From NCBI RefSeq assembly GCF_014655595.1, contig NZ_BNBL01000001.1:124001-188000 (forward strand): 64,000 nt of DNA, written 5' to 3'. Origin of the DNA: Streptomyces griseocarneus. Its GTDB lineage: Bacteria; Actinomycetota; Actinomycetes; Streptomycetales; Streptomycetaceae. This document shows, in pieces, positions 26,387-34,927 of this stretch. The position numbers were made by a program, and so were the translations under genes. The notes beneath the pieces were generated by a model. It had not been told where the DNA came from, searched no databases, and worked only from the letters and a program-made list of their open reading frames with translations. The stretch's first letter is position 1. Each line of letters starts with the position of its first letter.

Positions 26387-27436
26387 GTGGCCTACGTTCC
26401 GATTCTCAAGGGCAAGGCGGGAGAGTTCCTGGCGCTTGAGCACACGACTCCTGAGGTCCGGTCCGGCATCCGTCCGGTTATGGAGATCGTGCCGGACCTC
26501 AGCCTTCGGGATTTGCTGGAGACTTTCTGCAAGCATGCCATGGAACGTGTGCCGAAAGGCATGGTGCTTACGGTCGATTGCGGTGCTCTTCCAGTGGAAC
26601 GGGTCCTCGAAGGCGATTCGGGCGGGCCCATGATGCGGCTGGGCGAGTCGTTGGGCCAGAGGGGCGTACTCATGTGCCCTGTCGTCCGGGCGACCGATTC
26701 TGATGATGTCCTGTCCGAAGTGGCGTACGTGGCCGAACAACATCGGCAGGGGGTATGCCTGCGCGTCTCTGTGGCATCCGGCTCGGACAAGCCTGACCCG
26801 GACGAAAGGCTGATACGGCGCCTGCTCTGCGCCCTTCAGGCGGAGCCGGAGGAAGTCGATCTCCTGATAGACGCCGGATCGGTGCAGTCCGACGCTGACA
26901 CGGATGTTCTGGCTGGGAGGGTCATAGAGAGGTCGCACGATCTTTTGCGCTGGCCGTGGCGGCATCAGTGTGTGGCTTCCGGCGCGTTCCCATTCAACCT
27001 CACTGGATTCCCCCGAGGGCAGACGACGGCCGTAGCCAGGAAGGATGCCCAGCTGTGGAAACGGGTTGTCGGACGCTGGGACGGGGAGCGGCCTGACTTC
27101 GGGGACTTCGGTGTCACCCACCCACGTATGCCGGTTCAGAGCCGCGGGACGCCAGACCCCAATATGCGCTACACGACGACTGACAACTGGCAGGTCTTCG
27201 TCTATCCACGGATCCGCTCCGGGAATGATGATTTCTTCACCCTTAGCCACGATCTGGTCTCTTCGCCTTACTGGCCGCCAACTGGTCCGCACACATCATG
27301 GGGTGATGCGCGGATTCATGAATGTGCACACCGGCAGCGGCCGAAGGCAGGCGGCGGTAGGGAGTGGCGGGCATGGGCAACGTCGCATCATCTGGCCGTG
27401 GTGACATCCAACCTGAGCTCGCACGGTCATCCTTGA
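26387..27436 (+). CDS. Beta-family protein (T4 phage beta-protein-like)
   Basis: 349 residues. It opens VAYVPILKGKAGEFLALEHT, the PILKxKxGE signature of the beta protein family (named after T4 phage). It continues as an alpha/beta repeat protein with RPVMEIVPD, LLIDAGS and FPRGQ segments, reminiscent of a TIM-barrel-like or nuclease-associated scaffold. The role is unknown; relatives turn up in phages and accessory islands, often in putative defence loci. The start is GTG at 26387 with GGGGAG upstream; a TTG at 26375 is possible. Lower GC and rarer codons than the housekeeping genes suggest transfer. It lies between the two copies of the methyltransferase end. Confidence 0.75.
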   Translation: MAYVPILKGKAGEFLALEHTTPEVRSGIRPVMEIVPDLSLRDLLETFCKHAMERVPKGMVLTVDCGALPVERVLEGDSGGPMMRLGESLGQRGVLMCPVVRATDSDDVLSEVAYVAEQHRQGVCLRVSVASGSDKPDPDERLIRRLLCALQAEPEEVDLLIDAGSVQSDADTDVLAGRVIERSHDLLRWPWRHQCVASGAFPFNLTGFPRGQTTAVARKDAQLWKRVVGRWDGERPDFGDFGVTHPRMPVQSRGTPDPNMRYTTTDNWQVFVYPRIRSGNDDFFTLSHDLVSSPYWPPTGPHTSWGDARIHECAHRQRPKAGGGREWRAWATSHHLAVVTSNLSSHGHP

Positions 27437-27498
27437 ATCCCTTACGCTTGCGAGGGCTCGCGTGCAGCCTTTCCCGCGGCTCCGCCGTCCCTGTTCTG

Positions 27499-27639
27499 TC
27501 ACGGCGAGGTCAGCGTTCGGCAGTGCATGCCGCGCTGGGGGTTCCACCACGTGACCGTGCGGTCGGTCAGGCGCTGCCGGACGTGCTCGGCCACCTCGGG
27601 GATGCCTTCTGCGAGGGGGATGATCTGGATGGCTCCCTC
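27499..27639 (-). pseudogene. C-terminal remnant of an unidentified gene
   Basis: On the minus strand a frame with protein-like character ends at a TGA (27499-27501) and reads EGAIQIIPLAEGIPEVAEHV then RQRLTDRTVTWWNPQRGMHC to the stop. Its 5' part is cut exactly where the duplicated methyltransferase fragment begins (27639), so it was truncated by the same recombination. The family is not recognised. The region 27437-27498 has no gene. Confidence 0.45.
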
Positions 27640-27700
27640 CATGTGGAGTGCGTGGCGATCCTGAAGCCGGTGGGCAAGGAGGGCTGAGTGGCGCTCGATT
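27639..27700. repeat. Distal copy of the methyltransferase 3' end
   Basis: It encodes HVECVAILKPVGKEG and a stop in frame, then gtggcgctcg, as at 26014. Its end (KPVGKEG) looks at least as native as the end now fused to the methyltransferase gene. It is not preceded by a methyltransferase body, so it is a stranded fragment and the likely right boundary of an inserted segment. Confidence 0.75.
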
Positions 27701-27758
27701 CGCTCACAGCCATCAGCTCTTCACTCCTCGCACAGGTATTCTTGGGGGCACCTCACCA

Positions 27759-27852
27759 TTGCGGCCCGACGGGCTTCCGCTCCGTCCGAGAGTGACGTAC
27801 GGACATGCCCCCAGCCGCACGAGTCTCTTTCGTGCTGCCTGGGGGGCATTTC
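27759..27852 (+). promoter_or_regulatory. Structured leader of the nuclease-helicase gene, copy A
   Basis: A block beginning ttgcggcccgacgggcttcc is shared with 29795. It is followed by a hairpin that pairs atgcccccag with ctggggggcat, and inside it cgcacga with tcgtgc. The G run of the right arm is also the ribosome binding site for the TTG start. The arrangement recurs before the paralogous gene, so it is under shared selection or was copied with it. Confidence 0.5.
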
Positions 27853-27853
27853 C

Positions 27854-29734
27854 TTGTTGTTCCGCGCGTCCGCAGAGACCGTCGCCGTCATGGCGCTGGA
27901 CGGCTCTCTCTTCCTCCACCTGAACGAGCAGTTCTACCACCTGCACGGTCACCGTGCGGGGGCCTCCGAGGCACGCTCCTGGGAGCGGAGCATCCCCGTA
28001 CTGGTCGCCGCACTCAACGAGGCGGGCCTGGGAGGAGTCGAGGTCATCCTCGAGTACGCGCTGCCGCTGAACAGCAAGCGTGCCGACGCGGTCCTCGCCG
28101 GCACGGACCCGGTCACCGGTGAACCGTCCTATGTCGTGGTGGAGCTCAAGCAGTGGAGCCAGTGCACGCCGGACGAGGATGATCCGACGCTCTGCCAGGT
28201 CGGCGGGTACGGCCGTCCCGTGCTCAACCCCATCGAACAGGTACGCCGGTACTGCCAGTACATCGCCAACTTCAACGGAGCCGTCGCCGGGCACCCGGAC
28301 CGGGTCAGCGGTGTGGCCTACCTCCACAACGCGACCGAGTTCGGTGTCGGCGGGCTGCGCGCCATCGAGCTCGACGACCAGGGCCAGCTGTTCACCGCAG
28401 AGCGGCGTGGCGCGTTTCTCGACTATCTGCGTGCCAAGCTCAGCGGAAATTCCGGAGCTCACGCTGCCGACGAGTTCCTCAGCGGTACTCCGGTGCCCTC
28501 CAGGCAGCTGATGTCCGTCGCGGCGGAGGAAGTACGGGACCGCGAGCGGTTCGTGCTCCTGGACGAGCAGCAGGTCGCCTACCGCATGGTGCTCAACGCC
28601 GTACGCGAGGCCAAGAGGTCCGATCACAAGGAGGTCGTGGTCGTCACGGGCGGCCCGGGAACCGGTAAGAGCGTCATCGCGCTCTCCATGCTCGGTGAGC
28701 TGTACCGCCAGGGCGTGCCCGCGCTCCATGCCACGGGTTCTCAGTCCTTCACCACGACCATGCGCAAGGTCGCAGGCTCCCGTAAGCGCGAAGTGCAGGA
28801 CCTCTTCAAGTACTTCAACAGCTTCATGACCGCTGAGAAGAACACTCTCGACGTCCTGATCTGCGACGAGGCTCACCGAATCCGCCAGACATCCGCCAAC
28901 CGCTACACCCCGGCCGCTCGCCGCACCGGCAAACGGCAGATCGACGAGCTCATCGACGTGGCCCGGGTTCCCGTCTTCCTTCTCGACGAACATCAAGTGG
29001 TGCGTCCCGGTGAGATGGGCACGGTCGCCGAGATCAGGGCGGCCGCGGCGGCGAAGGGGCTCGCCTGCAAGGTCGTCCCGCTGGACAGCCAGTTCCGGTG
29101 CGGCGGCAGCGACGCGTACCTGCGATGGGTCGTACGACTTCTCGGCCTTGAGCCGGGAGGACCGCTGGCATGGTCTCCGGACGGGCGCATGCGGCTTCAA
29201 GTGGCCGACAGCCCGGAGGAAATGGAGCGCTTCCTCGAGGAACGCCGGGCTCAGGGCTACGGAGCCCGGATCGCGGCCGGCTACTGCTGGCCCTGGTCGA
29301 AGGAACCGAAGCCCGGCGAGCCGCTCGCCGCGGACGTGGCTATCGGCGACTGGGCCCGGCCCTGGAACGTGCGGGGTGAGCGAGGCGTCGCCGGCGCCCC
29401 GCCCGCGGCACTCTGGGCCACTGATCCCGCCGGCTTCGGCCAGGTGGGGTGCGTCTACACCGCGCAAGGCTTCGAGTACGACTGGTCGGGCGTCATCATC
29501 GGCCCGGATCTCGTCTGGCGTGGCGACCGGTGGGTCACGGATCGTACGGCGTCCAAGGATCCCGTCTTCAGGAAGTCCACCCCGGACGAAGACGTCGACC
29601 GGCTCATTCGCAACACCTACAAGGTTCTGCTTACCCGGGGAATGGTGGGTACCGTGGTGCATTCCACCGATCCGGAGACGCGCGACAAGCTTCGGGAACT
29701 GGTGGGGTCGCGGGAGGCCGTCGCAGCGCTCTGA
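27854..29734 (+). CDS. PD-(D/E)XK nuclease-like plus DUF2075/Schlafen-group-3 helicase protein
   Basis: 626 residues. The N-terminal domain has E67, D78 and E97-L-K99 in strands typed VILEY, RADAVLA and VVVELKQW, the spacing of PD-(D/E)XK nucleases. A superfamily 1 helicase core follows, with Walker A GGPGTGKS (266-273), Walker B CDEAHR (D338, E339), a DEHQ motif, QFRCGGS and a C-terminal VYTAQGFEYDWSGVIIGPDL segment. Catalytic residues are intact. Such proteins are found in accessory and defence islands; the function is unproven. The start is TTG at 27854 (TTG 27857 is equally placed) behind a G-rich ribosome binding site inside a hairpin. It is followed by a collapsed paralogue. Confidence 0.8.
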   Translation: MLFRASAETVAVMALDGSLFLHLNEQFYHLHGHRAGASEARSWERSIPVLVAALNEAGLGGVEVILEYALPLNSKRADAVLAGTDPVTGEPSYVVVELKQWSQCTPDEDDPTLCQVGGYGRPVLNPIEQVRRYCQYIANFNGAVAGHPDRVSGVAYLHNATEFGVGGLRAIELDDQGQLFTAERRGAFLDYLRAKLSGNSGAHAADEFLSGTPVPSRQLMSVAAEEVRDRERFVLLDEQQVAYRMVLNAVREAKRSDHKEVVVVTGGPGTGKSVIALSMLGELYRQGVPALHATGSQSFTTTMRKVAGSRKREVQDLFKYFNSFMTAEKNTLDVLICDEAHRIRQTSANRYTPAARRTGKRQIDELIDVARVPVFLLDEHQVVRPGEMGTVAEIRAAAAAKGLACKVVPLDSQFRCGGSDAYLRWVVRLLGLEPGGPLAWSPDGRMRLQVADSPEEMERFLEERRAQGYGARIAAGYCWPWSKEPKPGEPLAADVAIGDWARPWNVRGERGVAGAPPAALWATDPAGFGQVGCVYTAQGFEYDWSGVIIGPDLVWRGDRWVTDRTASKDPVFRKSTPDEDVDRLIRNTYKVLLTRGMVGTVVHSTDPETRDKLRELVGSREAVAAL

Positions 29735-29794
29735 GACATGCCGGAGCCCACAGTTCCTCGATCCGCGACGACTCTCTAAGGTCGTCGGCATCGG

Positions 29795-29877
29795 TTGCGG
29801 CCCGACGGGCTTCCGGCTCAGGACACGCCCCCACCCGCACGAGTCACTCGTGCCCTGGGGGAAACCACCTCGTGTCC
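29795..29877 (+). promoter_or_regulatory. Structured leader of the paralogous pseudogene, copy B
   Basis: It shares the ttgcggcccgacgggcttcc block and hairpin plan with 27759-27852. Here three stacked helices form: ggacacg/cgtgtcc, ccccca/tggggg and gcacgag/ctcgtgc around a tca loop. Base changes relative to copy A largely keep pairing, for example atgccccc/gggggcat there against the cgccccca/tggggg context here. Confidence 0.5.
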
Positions 29878-30814
29878 ATGCTCCTGCTGAAACTGTCGGC
29901 GAACGACCTTCTGACGCTCAACTCCAGGCGTCGCATGGTTCCCCACCTGGCCGCACGGTGGCAGTACTTCCGCGGCAGCGAGGCGTCCCTCACGGAGCGG
30001 TCCGCGTGGGCCGAGAGCCTCGTCGCACTGGCCGAGGACATGGTGGCGGCGGGCAGGGGCAACGTCGAGGTGATCGTCGAATGCTCGGCGACCGTCGAGG
30101 AGCCGGACGATTCCAAGGACAGGCGCACCATCGATGTCGTCCTGGTCGGGCGACACCCGGAGAGTGGGAATCTCTCCGTGCAACTCGTCGAGTTGAAACG
30201 CTGGTCGAGTGTCACGAGGGTGGAGGCGGCAGCATCCAACATGATCCATGTCCCGGGCATGGGAGTCACGAAGCACCCTGCCTCGCAGCTGGCCGCGAGT
30301 TTCGCGGCGTTCGGCACGAGGCGGGCCCGCTCCACGGTGGCCGCTCATCGGTCCGGGTGCGCCCACCGGCGCCCACTCCCGCGTCTACACACAGGACAGG
30401 CGCGCCTGGCTGATGCGGGACCTGCGGGAGCACTTCACCGAGGACGAGGGGCATTCGCTCGCGGAGATACTGCTCGCCCGCATGAACCGGGTCGCCACCC
30501 CTGGGTCACTCGACCGCGAAGTGCGGAAGAGGAATCTGGACGACGACGACTTCGCACGCTGTGTGCGCCACGCCTATCACGTGCTACTGACGCGCGCGAG
30601 TCGTGCCACGGTTCTCTACTCCACGGACCCGGAGACACGGGATTACCTCAAGGAACTGGTCGGTGACGTGCAGATCCACGGTCTGCGCCCCACCTGGGAG
30701 AGTCTCCCGCCGGAGCTCCGCGTTCCTCATCAGGGGCGCCCAGGGCGCAGCAAGGGCCGGCGTACCCGGCGCAAGTCGGGGAGCAGGAAGGGGCAGCAGC
30801 AGACGCTGTTCTGA
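29878..30814 (+). pseudogene. Internally deleted, frameshifted paralogue of the nuclease-helicase gene
   Basis: The N-terminal nuclease part is kept (VEVIVECSATVEEPDDSKDR then IDVVLVG and VQLVELKRWSS). After about 30335 the frame changes, and the text continues as IGPGAPTGAHSRVYTQDRRA then HAYHVLLTRASRATVLYSTD, PETRDYLKELVG, matching the end of the intact gene (HSTDPETRDKLRELVG). The whole helicase core, about 1.2 kb, is missing. The tail GRPGRSKGRRTRRKSGSRKG is basic and unlike the intact copy. A start at ATG 29878 or GTG 29872 is likely. A short truncated protein might still be made, but the fold is broken. Confidence 0.75.
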
Positions 30815-30867
30815 AGACGCGGGGCGAGGTGGTGTGGCGGGCTCTCCGGACCCGCCACTCGCCTGGC

Positions 30868-30996
30868 TCAGAAGAGCAGGCGCGCTGCCGACGCCAGCGC
30901 CGTCGCCAGAAGATTGGAGACAGTGCTGGTCGCGATGTCGATCAGGATCCTACGGATCCGGGTGCGACGCGCGGACTCGTACTCGACCGGGTTCAT
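30868..30996 (-). CDS. Small basic membrane protein
   Basis: 42 residues, MNPVEYESARRTRIRRILID then IATSTVSNLLATALASAARL and LF: a basic amphipathic start and one transmembrane helix at the C-terminus. GGAG sits ten bases upstream on the minus strand. Similar very short membrane proteins, usually annotated as hypothetical, occur in actinomycete accessory regions. I do not assign a function. An upstream ATG at 31011 would add only MEWPN. It lies between the pseudogene and the CIS leader. Confidence 0.5.
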   Translation of the reverse strand: MNPVEYESARRTRIRRILIDIATSTVSNLLATALASAARLLF

Positions 30997-31786
30997 GTTT
31001 GGCCACTCCATGAGGTGAGTTCGGAATGGCAGGGACAGCCCTACCGGGCATCCGCACTCACGTCGTATGCGAACACACGACGGATGACCAAACTTCACTC
31101 ACAGCAGAGTGAACCCACGTGCATGAACGTGGCTTTCGTACCCTCCGGGAAGGTGGGCAGCACAAGTGATCCTACCCGGTGGGGGGTTGGGCTGACAGCG
31201 AGATCGACATGTGCTCGCGGGCCCCATGAGCCGTCGGCGGGCCGTGGTGGTCCGGCATGCGGCGTGCTCCGTTGCGCCACGGGGGGGGCGTTCGTCCTCG
31301 GAAAAGTGTCGACACGCGGCGACGGCCGGGCAGCTGCCCATCGGGCGGTAGTCCGGCGGACGTTCGATCTTCCGGGCCGCCGGGGGCGCGACGGCCAGTG
31401 AAGGTGAGACCTGTCTGCTGGGCCGGTGCGCTGGCGCCCCGTGCCCCCGCCCCCACCCCCGATCGGAATTTGGGTTTCCGGATAAATCGATCAAGGTGGC
31501 CGGAAAACAGACCGGGAATTGATCTTTATTCGCGGCCCATTGGGGAATGTGGCTATCCATTTCTGAAACTTGACGCGACGTCACGCTACTCCCATGATGG
31601 TCAGGCGCAGAGGCGCCAGGAGTCCCAAGCGGATGCTTGAGTCCCTCGCGACACGGAGTTGCGAGGTGTATGGCGGGGAACGTCCTCTTTTGCATTCGCA
31701 TGCGCGATGATGTGTGGCGCGCTGGGCGGCTCAAGAAGATCAATTTCCCTCCATATCTCTTGACCTCTGGAGGAAATGGAGGGTCA
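30997..31786. other. Gene-free, lower-GC stretch before the CIS operon
   Basis: No convincing gene is seen on either strand over about 790 bases. GC is about 50% in the 31501-31560 line, against about 75% in the CIS genes. The 3' half holds a possible promoter (31570-31598) and the ribosome binding site ggaggg of the sheath gene. It probably holds the control region of the CIS operon and the scar of the accessory insertion. Confidence 0.5.
31570..31598 (+). promoter_or_regulatory. Candidate sigma-70-like promoter for the CIS operon
   Basis: TTGACG (31570-31575) and CATGAT (31593-31598) with a 17-base spacer, about 190 bases before the sheath ATG. It is the best match in the stretch but is based on consensus only. 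Confidence 0.35.
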
Positions 31787-33634
31787 ATGCCGGTGCAACC
31801 GACCTATCCCGGCGTCTACATCGAAGAACTTCCCAGCACCGTCCGTACCATCACGGCGGTCAGTACGTCCGTGGCCGCCTTTCTCGGGCACACCCGCCGG
31901 GGCCCGGTGAACCGGCCGGTGACCATCACCAGCTTCGCGGACTACGAGCGACGGTTCGGGGGGCTGGCCTCGGACAGTGCGGTGGGCTATGCCGTCCAGC
32001 AGTTCTTCCTCAATGGGGGATCGATCGCGGTCGTCGTCCGGGTGGGCGCGGCGGGGACGGGTACGTCTGCCGGCGTGGCGCTGGTGTCGAGCGAGAACGA
32101 GGCGGCCGCCGAGGCGCTGGGGCTGGCCGCCAAGGAGCCGGGGGAGTGGGGTTCGAAGCTGCGCGTCGTCGTCGACTACGACACGCCGAAGCCGAAAGAG
32201 ACGTTCAACCTGCACGTCTTCGACAGTGCCAGTGGGGCGCGGGAATCCTTCACCGGTCTGTCCATGAATCCGGCCCACTCGCGTTACGTCAAAGCCCTGG
32301 TGGATTCGGCGTCCTCTCTCGTCCAGGTGACGTCGGTCGGGCGCGGCCGGCCTGATCCCGTGGGTACGGTTTCCAAGCCGTTCGGGGATCGGCTTCCGGA
32401 TCTGAGTCCGGAGATCGAGGTCAGAATCGGCTCGGTCAAGCACAAATTCAAGATCTACGATTCGGCCGCCGGGGACGAGTCCCCGACGACCGTGCCGCAG
32501 CTCGCCCTGCTGCTGGAGCGGAAACTGCGGGCGCTTCCCGACGCCCCGGGCAAGCGGGCGTTCGCCGGAGTGCGGGTCACCGCGTTCGGGCAGCGGCTGC
32601 AGGTCGTGGCGGGGTCCACCGAAAAGGACGACGTCGTGCGCTTCAGTGGCGACGCGGCGGGGCCGCTCGGGCTGGAGGACTTCGCCCGGCCGCCGGCCTT
32701 CGGGTTCGGCGGTGGCGTCGACGCCGGTCCGCCCGGGCCGATGGATCTGATCGGCAGCGAGGCCGCGAAGACGGGCATCAACGCGCTGCGCGACGTGCAG
32801 GACGTCAACCTCCTGATCCTTCCGGAGGTCGCCGCCTACAACAACGCCGACGACATCGCCACCGTCCTGTCCGCCGCCGCGGCACTGTGCCAGGAGAAGC
32901 GGATGTTCCTGGTGGCCGACGCCCCCGCCGCGTGGCGGAGCGTCGATGCCGCGCGGGCCGGACTGTCGGCCTTCGAATCCGTGCCGGGCACCCACACCGC
33001 CCTGTACTTCCCGCATTTGGAGATGGTCGACCCGCTCACCGGGCGGCTGCGGGCCTTCCCGCCGTCGGGCGCCGTCGCGGGCGTGATGGCCCGCACCGAC
33101 AGCGAGCGCGGGGTGTGGAAGGCGCCGGCCGGCACGGAGACCAAGCTCGCCGGGGTGCGGGGGCTCACCGTGCCCATGACCGACCGCGAGAACGGGCTGC
33201 TCAACCCCCTGGCGCTCAACTGCCTCCGGTCCTTCCCCGTCATCGGCCCCGTGAGCTGGGGCGCGCGGACGCTGGCCGGGGCCGACGTCCTGGCCTCGCA
33301 GTGGAAGTACGTACCGGTCAGGCGCCTGGCGCTGATGCTCGAGGAGAGCCTGTACCGCGGCACCAAGTGGGTCGTCTTCGAGCCCAACGACGAGCGTCTG
33401 TGGTCGCAGATCCGGCTCAACGTCGGCGCGTTCCTGCACACCCTCTTCCAACAGGGGGCGTTCCAGGGCACGTCCGCGCGCGAGGCGTACTTCGTCAAGT
33501 GCGACCGGGACACCACCACGCAGGACGACATCAACCGGGGCGTGGTCAACGTCGTGGTCGGATTCGCGCCGCTCAAGCCCGCCGAGTTCGTGATCGTCAA
33601 GATCGAGCAGATGGCCGGACAGATCGAGGTATAG
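31787..33634 (+). CDS. CIS contractile sheath protein (Afp2/3/4-like)
   Basis: 615 residues. N-terminal tail-sheath signature YPGVYIEELPSTVRTITAVS with VAAFLGHTRRGP, a variable middle (about 150-370) and the C-terminal sheath core with GLTVPMTDRENGLLNPLALN, GTKWVVFEPNDERLW and GVVNVVVGFAPLKPAEFVIV. It builds the contractile sleeve around the inner tube. The ATG at 31787 has ggaggg six bases upstream. A single sheath gene is present, whereas Afp/PVC systems have three. It heads an operon that runs with short gaps to about 60.6 kb. Confidence 0.96.
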   Translation: MPVQPTYPGVYIEELPSTVRTITAVSTSVAAFLGHTRRGPVNRPVTITSFADYERRFGGLASDSAVGYAVQQFFLNGGSIAVVVRVGAAGTGTSAGVALVSSENEAAAEALGLAAKEPGEWGSKLRVVVDYDTPKPKETFNLHVFDSASGARESFTGLSMNPAHSRYVKALVDSASSLVQVTSVGRGRPDPVGTVSKPFGDRLPDLSPEIEVRIGSVKHKFKIYDSAAGDESPTTVPQLALLLERKLRALPDAPGKRAFAGVRVTAFGQRLQVVAGSTEKDDVVRFSGDAAGPLGLEDFARPPAFGFGGGVDAGPPGPMDLIGSEAAKTGINALRDVQDVNLLILPEVAAYNNADDIATVLSAAAALCQEKRMFLVADAPAAWRSVDAARAGLSAFESVPGTHTALYFPHLEMVDPLTGRLRAFPPSGAVAGVMARTDSERGVWKAPAGTETKLAGVRGLTVPMTDRENGLLNPLALNCLRSFPVIGPVSWGARTLAGADVLASQWKYVPVRRLALMLEESLYRGTKWVVFEPNDERLWSQIRLNVGAFLHTLFQQGAFQGTSAREAYFVKCDRDTTTQDDINRGVVNVVVGFAPLKPAEFVIVKIEQMAGQIEV

Positions 33635-33641
33635 GAGCTCC

Positions 33642-34166
33642 ATGGCCGAGTTCACGGTCAACGCGCAGCGGTTCGACCCGTACAAGAACTTCAAGTTCCT
33701 GGTCGTCTGGGACGGGCGCGTCGTCGCAGGCGTCAGCAAGATCAGTCCACTCAAGCGCACCACCGAGGTGGTCAAGCACCGCAACGGCGGCGACGCCAGC
33801 TCCCCGCGCAAGTCCCCGGGCCGCACCGAGTTCGAGGCCGTCACGCTGGAGCGCGGCGTCACCCACGACGCCGAGTTCGACCGCTGGGCGAACAAGGTGT
33901 GGATGGTCGGCGCGGGCCGCGGGTCCGAGGTCTCGCTGGCCGACTTCCGCAAGGACATCGTCATCCAGGTGCTCAACGAGGCGGGGCAGGTGGCCGTCTC
34001 CCACAAGCTCTACCGCACCTGGATCAGCGAGTACCAGATCGTCGGCGAACTGGACGCCAACGCCAACGCGGTGGCGATCCAGAGCCTCAAGCTCGAATGC
34101 GAGGGCTGGGAACGGGACTACGAGGTCCCCGAGCCGGAAGAGCCCTCGTACCAGCAGCCGGCCTAG
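33642..34166 (+). CDS. CIS inner tube protein (Afp1/5-like, T4 gp19 family)
   Basis: 174 residues of the phage tail-tube (gp19-like) family: FDPYKNFKFLVVWDGRVVAG opening, KRTTEVVKHRNGGDASSPRK loop, TLERGVTHDAEFDRWANKVW, and a C-terminal LKLECEGWERDYEV strand. It stacks as hexamers to form the rigid tube ejected on contraction. It starts eight bases after the sheath stop with aggagc upstream. It is the only full tube gene in the operon. Confidence 0.95.
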   Translation: MAEFTVNAQRFDPYKNFKFLVVWDGRVVAGVSKISPLKRTTEVVKHRNGGDASSPRKSPGRTEFEAVTLERGVTHDAEFDRWANKVWMVGAGRGSEVSLADFRKDIVIQVLNEAGQVAVSHKLYRTWISEYQIVGELDANANAVAIQSLKLECEGWERDYEVPEPEEPSYQQPA

Positions 34167-34177
34167 GCCGGCCGGGG

Positions 34178-34927
34178 ATGGATCACCTGGGGGCCGGGGC
34201 GCTGCTCGCCGCGTGGGAGGCGGGCCTCGCGTCCGACGACGGTGGGCGCGCCCTCCTCCTGCACTCCCTCGCCCGCCCCGGAGCCGACGCCGGGGAACTG
34301 CTCTCGGTCCCGCTGGGACAGCGGGACGCCGAGCTGTTCGCCGTGCGGCGGGCACTGTTCGGGGCGCGGCTGGAGGTGCGCGCCGAGTGCGCCGCGTGCG
34401 GGGAGGAGATGGAGTTCGAGTTCGACGCCGACGGGCTGAGCACGACACCGACGGCGCCGGGCGAACCGCTGCGGGTCGAAGTGGACGAGTGGACGGTCGA
34501 GTTCAGGCTGCCCACCCCGGCCGACATCGCCGCCGTGGCCGCCGCCGGGGAGGATGCGGGCGGTGGGGATGGCGGGGCCGGTGCGGCGCTGCTCGCCCGC
34601 TGCACCCTGCGGGCCGAGCGCGGCGGCCGGCCCGTGGCGGACCGTCCGCTGCCCGGTCACGTGCAGCGGCGGATCGCCGCCGTCTCCGCGGAGTCCGACC
34701 CGCTGGCCGACGTGACGCTCAACGTCGCCTGCCCGGCGTGCGGGAAGGCGACCCGGGCCGAACTCGACATCACCTCCTACCTGTGGGCCGAGCTGGACGC
34801 CTGGGCCCGCGACACCCTCCTGGACGTCCACCTGCTCGCCACCGCGTACGGCTGGAGCGAACCGGAGATCCTGGCGCTCAGCCCGCTGCGGCGCCGTTAC
34901 TACCTGGAGCTGTGTGCGGATGCCTGA
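34178..34927 (+). CDS. CIS assembly protein with two CxxC zinc-ribbon pairs (T4 baseplate gp26-like)
   Basis: 249 residues. Two CxxC pairs (C71-C74 in ECAACGEE and C185-C188 in ACPACGK) would form a zinc ribbon. Helices before and after and the C-terminal DVHLLATAYGWSEPEILALS segment resemble T4-type baseplate hub assembly proteins found after the tube gene in CIS clusters. It may act as a chaperone rather than a structural part. The ATG at 34178 has gccgggg upstream. It overlaps the next gene by eight bases. Confidence 0.75.
   Translation: MDHLGAGALLAAWEAGLASDDGGRALLLHSLARPGADAGELLSVPLGQRDAELFAVRRALFGARLEVRAECAACGEEMEFEFDADGLSTTPTAPGEPLRVEVDEWTVEFRLPTPADIAAVAAAGEDAGGGDGGAGAALLARCTLRAERGGRPVADRPLPGHVQRRIAAVSAESDPLADVTLNVACPACGKATRAELDITSYLWAELDAWARDTLLDVHLLATAYGWSEPEILALSPLRRRYYLELCADA

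Noticed and set aside
27364-27687. 107-codon plus frame ending in HVECVAILKPVGKEG
   Set aside because: Only the last 15 codons are protein-like and they come from the duplicated methyltransferase end; the rest is antisense to the gene remnant and has no start signal.
29010-30413. Arg/Ser-rich 467-codon plus frame across the nuclease-helicase and its pseudogene
   Set aside because: It is out of frame with both copies of the conserved domains.
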